A DNA stretch of 64,000 nucleotides from Nodularia sphaerocarpa UHCC 0038 (GTDB taxonomy: Bacteria; Cyanobacteriota; Cyanobacteriia; Cyanobacteriales; Nostocaceae), in assembly GCF_022376295.1 (NCBI RefSeq), contig NZ_CP060140.1:3786356-3850355 (forward strand), in the 5' to 3' direction. Shown piece by piece: positions 61,043-64,000 of this stretch. The notes beneath the pieces were generated by a model, which was not told where the DNA came from, did no database searches, and worked only from the letters and a program-made list of their open reading frames with translations. Numbering within the stretch: the first letter of the stretch is position 1; each line of letters opens with the position of its first letter. A program made the position numbers and the translations under genes.

Positions 61043-62254
61043 ATGAAATTACGTTTGATTGTGCGATCGCCTAGCGCTAGGCGATCGCACAAAAGTGTTT
61101 TCCCAATTCTGGTTTTCATATCATTTATTACAGTAATACTACTGAATAGTCTAAATCCTGCCATAGCCCAATTACCACGTCAAGAGATTCGCGGGGTTTG
61201 GATCACCAACAATGATTTCAACACCCTCAGAGATCGCACCAAAGTGCAATCAGCCATGACTCAATTACGGGGGCTAAACTTCAACACCATCTATCCTGTG
61301 GTGTGGAATTCTGGCTATGTGATGTACCCTAGCGCCGTAGCACAACGGGCAGGTATCCAACCCTTTGTCTTTCGAGGTGCAGATGGACATGATATTCTCG
61401 CAGACTTAATTAACCAAGCCCATCGCCAAGGACTCTTGGCAATTCCCTGGTTTGAATTTGGTTTCATGGCTCCCCCTACATCAGAACTGGCCTTGGAACA
61501 CCCAGAATGGCTGACACAAAAGCAGGATGGTAGCCAAACCTCCATTAGTGCAGCTGGTGAAGTTGTATGGCTCAATCCCTTCCATCCCGAAGTGCAGCAA
61601 TTTATTACTAATCTCGTGTTAGAGACTGTAACTCAATATAATGTCGATGGCATTCAGTTTGATGATCACATGAGTTTGCCCCACGAATTTGGTTACGATC
61701 CATATACAATTGCTTTATACACCCAAGAAACCAAAAATCGTCCCCCCAGCAATCCTCAAGATGAAGCATGGGTACGCTGGCGGGCAGATAAAATCACAGC
61801 CTTTATGGTGCAACTCAACCAAGCTGTAAAAGCCAGAAAACCCAATGCGATTTTCTCCGTTTCTCCCAACTACTACGACTTTGCCTATAAGTTTCAACTC
61901 CAAGACTGGCTAGCTTGGATGCGGCAAAATATTGTAGACGAGCTAATTGTGCAGATTTATCGCCCCGATTTGCAAAGCTTCGTGTCTAATATTTCCCGTA
62001 GAGAAATAGAAGAAGCCCAACAAATGATTCCCACCGGTATCGGTGTGATGACAGGTTTACGAAATCGACCTGTTTCCATGCAACAAATTAAAGCTCAGGT
62101 AAGAGCTGCCCAAGGACGCGGTTTAGGTGTAACCTTCTTCTACTACGAGACACTTTGGAACTCTGCCCCAGAACCTGCAAGCCAAAGGATAGCCGGATTT
62201 CAAACCCTTTTTCCCACTCCAGCCTTCCGTTCAGCAATGCAGTCTGGGAACTAA
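61043..62254 (+). CDS. GH10-like family protein (putative secreted glycosyl hydrolase)
   Basis: 403 residues from the ATG at 61043; an ATG at 60962 adds 27 unlikely residues. A signal peptide (SVFPILVFISFITVILLNS, cleavage near IAQL) precedes the barrel: EIRGVWITNNDFNTL, TIYPVVWNSGYVMYPS, DILADLINQAHRQGLLAIPWFEFGF, NVDGIQFDDHMSLP (likely acid), FSVSPNYYDFAY, VDELIVQIYRPDL. PF02638-type proteins of this kind are common in cyanobacteria. The enzymatic role is unproven. The codons for residues 6-17 are a 34-bp palindrome. Confidence 0.85.
   Translation: MKLRLIVRSPSARRSHKSVFPILVFISFITVILLNSLNPAIAQLPRQEIRGVWITNNDFNTLRDRTKVQSAMTQLRGLNFNTIYPVVWNSGYVMYPSAVAQRAGIQPFVFRGADGHDILADLINQAHRQGLLAIPWFEFGFMAPPTSELALEHPEWLTQKQDGSQTSISAAGEVVWLNPFHPEVQQFITNLVLETVTQYNVDGIQFDDHMSLPHEFGYDPYTIALYTQETKNRPPSNPQDEAWVRWRADKITAFMVQLNQAVKARKPNAIFSVSPNYYDFAYKFQLQDWLAWMRQNIVDELIVQIYRPDLQSFVSNISRREIEEAQQMIPTGIGVMTGLRNRPVSMQQIKAQVRAAQGRGLGVTFFYYETLWNSAPEPASQRIAGFQTLFPTPAFRSAMQSGN
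61059..61092. repeat. 34-bp perfect palindrome with two HIP1 octamers inside a coding region
   Basis: TTGTGCGATCGCCTAGC and its exact complement GCTAGGCGATCGCACAA meet at the centre. It encodes RSPSARRSHK of the GH10-like signal region. Confidence 0.95.
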
Positions 62255-62275
62255 TACAGCAAATTTCATCTAATT

Positions 62276-62361
62276 GAAGTATACCAATGGCGGGCAAGAC
62301 TTGTACTGAGCTTGTCGTTCGCGTAGCGTGGCGTTAGCCATAGTATGCCCGCACCACAAGA
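62276..62361. repeat. GGCGGGCA...TGCCCGC repeat with ACTGAGCTTGTCG split by a 24-bp insertion
   Basis: The arrangement is that of 43361-43437, with TTCGCGTAGCGTGGCGTTAG plus CCAT (62318-62341) inserted after CTTGTCG. The outer arms GGCGGGCA and TGCCCGC pair. Confidence 0.8.
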
Positions 62362-62427
62362 GTTTTATGATTTGTGTCTGCACGCCATTTATCTGCAATC
62401 TGCTGTAGATAAATGGTATCTCATAGC

Positions 62428-62463
62428 CCCCTCCTCGCTTGCGGGGAGGGGGTTGGGGGTGGG
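62428..62463. repeat. CCCCCTCCTCGCTTGCGGGGAGGGGG hairpin
   Basis: A 10-bp stem followed by TTGGGGGTGGGG, between the convergent GH10-like gene and ilvA. Same family as 55053. It may terminate both transcripts. Confidence 0.85.
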
Positions 62464-62478
62464 GTTCTTATCGCTCTT

Positions 62479-63990
62479 TTAGCCCAAAAACAGCTTGTAT
62501 GCAGGGTTTTGGCTTTCATCCCAATAGCGGTAGCCGAGGGTATCCAGAAATGCTCGCCACTCCTCCATCTCATGGGGGGGTACTTGCATTCCCACGACAA
62601 TTCGTCCGTAATCTGCCCCGTTGTTGCGGTAGTGAAACATACTGATATTCCAGTTGGGACTCATGGAACCCACAAACTTCATTAATGCACCAGGACGTTC
62701 GGGAAATTCAAAACGATAAAGTAATTCGTTATGTGCCAGGGGAGAATGCCCACCAACCATGTGCCGCAGGTGCAATTTTGTCAGTTCATCATCTGTTAAG
62801 TCAATGGTTTTGAAACCGCAGCTTTCAAAGCTTTCTAACATTTTTACGGCATCGGCACGGTTTTGGATTTGCACACCTACGAAAATATGAGCTTCTTTTT
62901 CATCGGCAATGCGATAATTAAACTCGGTGAGATTGCGTTGAGCAATACATTCACAAAACTTCCGCAGACTACCCTGTTCTTCAGGAATTGCTACTGCAAA
63001 AATAGCTTCGCGACGTTCCCCAAATTCGGCTCGTTCTGCGACAAACCGCAGACGGTCAAAGTTCATGTTAGCACCGCAAGCAACGGCAATTAATGTTTTT
63101 CCCTGGATTTTTTCTCGTTCGGCGTAGGCTTTGGCAGCTGCGATCGCTAAAGCACCAGCAGGTTCTAAAATTGATCGTGTGTCCTCAAACACATCTTTAA
63201 TCGCCGCGCAGGTATCATCTGTATCCACCAGAATAATTTCATCTACATAATTCTGGCACAAACGAAAAGTTTCCTCTCCCACTTCCCGCACCGCCACCCC
63301 ATCAGCAAATAAACCCACCTGAGACAACCGCACCCGATGTCCGGCTTTCAGCGATTGAGACATCGCATCAGCATCCACAGGTTCCACACCGATAATCTTA
63401 ATTTCTGGACGCAATCGTTTGACATAAGCCGCAATTCCAGAAATCAAACCCCCACCACCAATAGCCACAAAAATCGCATGAATAGGTTGCTGATATTGGC
63501 GCAAAATTTCCATCCCAATTGTCCCCTGCCCAGCTATGACATCAGGATCATCAAAAGGATGAATAAAAGTCAGTCCTTTTTCAGCCTCCAGTTCACGGGC
63601 GTAAACATAAGCATCATCGTAAGTATTGCCATGTAATAGCACCTCTCCCCCCCTGGCTTTGACTGCATCTATTTTCACCTGGGGAGTAGTAACAGGCATC
63701 ACAATAATTGCTCGTGTTCCTAGCCGACTAGCAGCTAAAGCGACACCTTGGGCATGATTTCCCGCAGATGCAGCAATGACACCCTGCGCCAGCAATTCCG
63801 GTGAAAGATTCACCATTTTGTTGTAAGCACCCCGCAGCTTAAAAGAAAAAACTGACTGCATATCCTCCCGCTTCAGCAACAGTTGATTATTCAGTCGTTT
63901 CGAGAGGTTAGGGGCATACTCCAGTGGTGTTTCCTGGGCAACATCGTACACACGGGCAGTCAGAATCTGTACCAGGTAGTCGCAATACAT
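62479..63990 (-). CDS. ilvA: threonine ammonia-lyase, biosynthetic (threonine deaminase)
   Basis: 503 residues, complete: starts MYCDYLVQILTARVYDVAQE ten bases before the window end. PLP site SVFSFKLRGAYN (Lys51), phosphate loop GGGGLISGIAAY near 180, ACGANMNFDRLRFV, then two ACT-like regulatory domains from about 335 (EEQGSLRKFCECI; FPERPGALMKFVGSM), the biosynthetic, isoleucine-inhibited form. It makes 2-oxobutanoate, the first step to isoleucine. Confidence 0.96.
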   Translation of the reverse strand: MYCDYLVQILTARVYDVAQETPLEYAPNLSKRLNNQLLLKREDMQSVFSFKLRGAYNKMVNLSPELLAQGVIAASAGNHAQGVALAASRLGTRAIIVMPVTTPQVKIDAVKARGGEVLLHGNTYDDAYVYARELEAEKGLTFIHPFDDPDVIAGQGTIGMEILRQYQQPIHAIFVAIGGGGLISGIAAYVKRLRPEIKIIGVEPVDADAMSQSLKAGHRVRLSQVGLFADGVAVREVGEETFRLCQNYVDEIILVDTDDTCAAIKDVFEDTRSILEPAGALAIAAAKAYAEREKIQGKTLIAVACGANMNFDRLRFVAERAEFGERREAIFAVAIPEEQGSLRKFCECIAQRNLTEFNYRIADEKEAHIFVGVQIQNRADAVKMLESFESCGFKTIDLTDDELTKLHLRHMVGGHSPLAHNELLYRFEFPERPGALMKFVGSMSPNWNISMFHYRNNGADYGRIVVGMQVPPHEMEEWRAFLDTLGYRYWDESQNPAYKLFLG

Positions 63991-64000
63991 CGGGTTAACA

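Overview
The window is chromosomal DNA of a filamentous cyanobacterium, most likely of the Nostocales (Nostoc, Anabaena or Nodularia type). The grounds are psbH and psbN, a plant-type [2Fe-2S] ferredoxin, an HstK-type Ser/Thr kinase-histidine kinase hybrid, dense HIP1 octamers (GCGATCGC) inside genes, heptameric AATGACC/AATGACT repeats between genes, and several proteins of families I associate with cyanobacteria. It is mostly housekeeping and conserved hypothetical genes in short transcription units. No rRNA, tRNA, CRISPR array or intact insertion sequence was found.

Layout. 1-3.2 kb: a truncated gene, a YihY/BrkB membrane protein, a DUF4112 protein and an alpha/beta hydrolase. 3.5-7.3 kb (minus): a two-TM unknown, ddl and a secreted metallophosphoesterase. 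7.6-9.4 kb: a lone DUF262/HNH protein of the GmrSD/restriction type. 9.5-18 kb: acnB, a DUF4351 gene with a tandemly duplicated 3' end, ferredoxin, a probable PD-(D/E)XK nuclease, a DUF3326 protein, a CPBP protease and an Rpn-type pseudogene with one amber codon. 18-31.5 kb: purN, a sugar ABC permease, a hybrid histidine kinase, an ABC-2 permease with two unknown membrane proteins, a double-domain corrinoid adenosyltransferase, a GT39-like protein, a methyltransferase and a lipoprotein. 31.9-37.4 kb: the 1,834-residue HstK-type protein. 37.4-44.5 kb: a CysQ-like phosphatase, a PfkB kinase, rsmI, rpsU (too short for usual ORF cut-offs), pth, tatA, psbH and psbN. 44.6-56 kb: a GH38 alpha-mannosidase carrying repeat DNA in frame, unknown genes, a PlsC-like acyltransferase, an SDR, mnmE and an aldo/keto reductase. 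56.5-60.5 kb: a CHAT/NB-ARC/TPR protein beside a small membrane protein, the best candidate for an immune or cell-death module. 61-64 kb: a GH10-like protein and ilvA.

The second theme is small repetitive DNA. I recognise (a) heptamer repeats, two of which supply the last codons and the stop of a gene; (b) a 100-bp element present twice, each copy starting exactly at a stop codon; (c) a 147-bp element with terminal inverted repeats and a 10-bp target duplication; (d) an element of about 250 bp holding three nested insertions of about 25 bp; (e) several palindromic families of about 80 bp (GTAGGGTGTG...), GGGCGGGCA...CCCCACAAG and CCTCTCCTT-AAGGAGAGG; and (f) members of these families translated in frame inside the alpha-mannosidase. 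A composite of three families sits at the 3' end of tatA between 19-bp direct repeats.

All functional calls are made by reading motifs; no database search was run.
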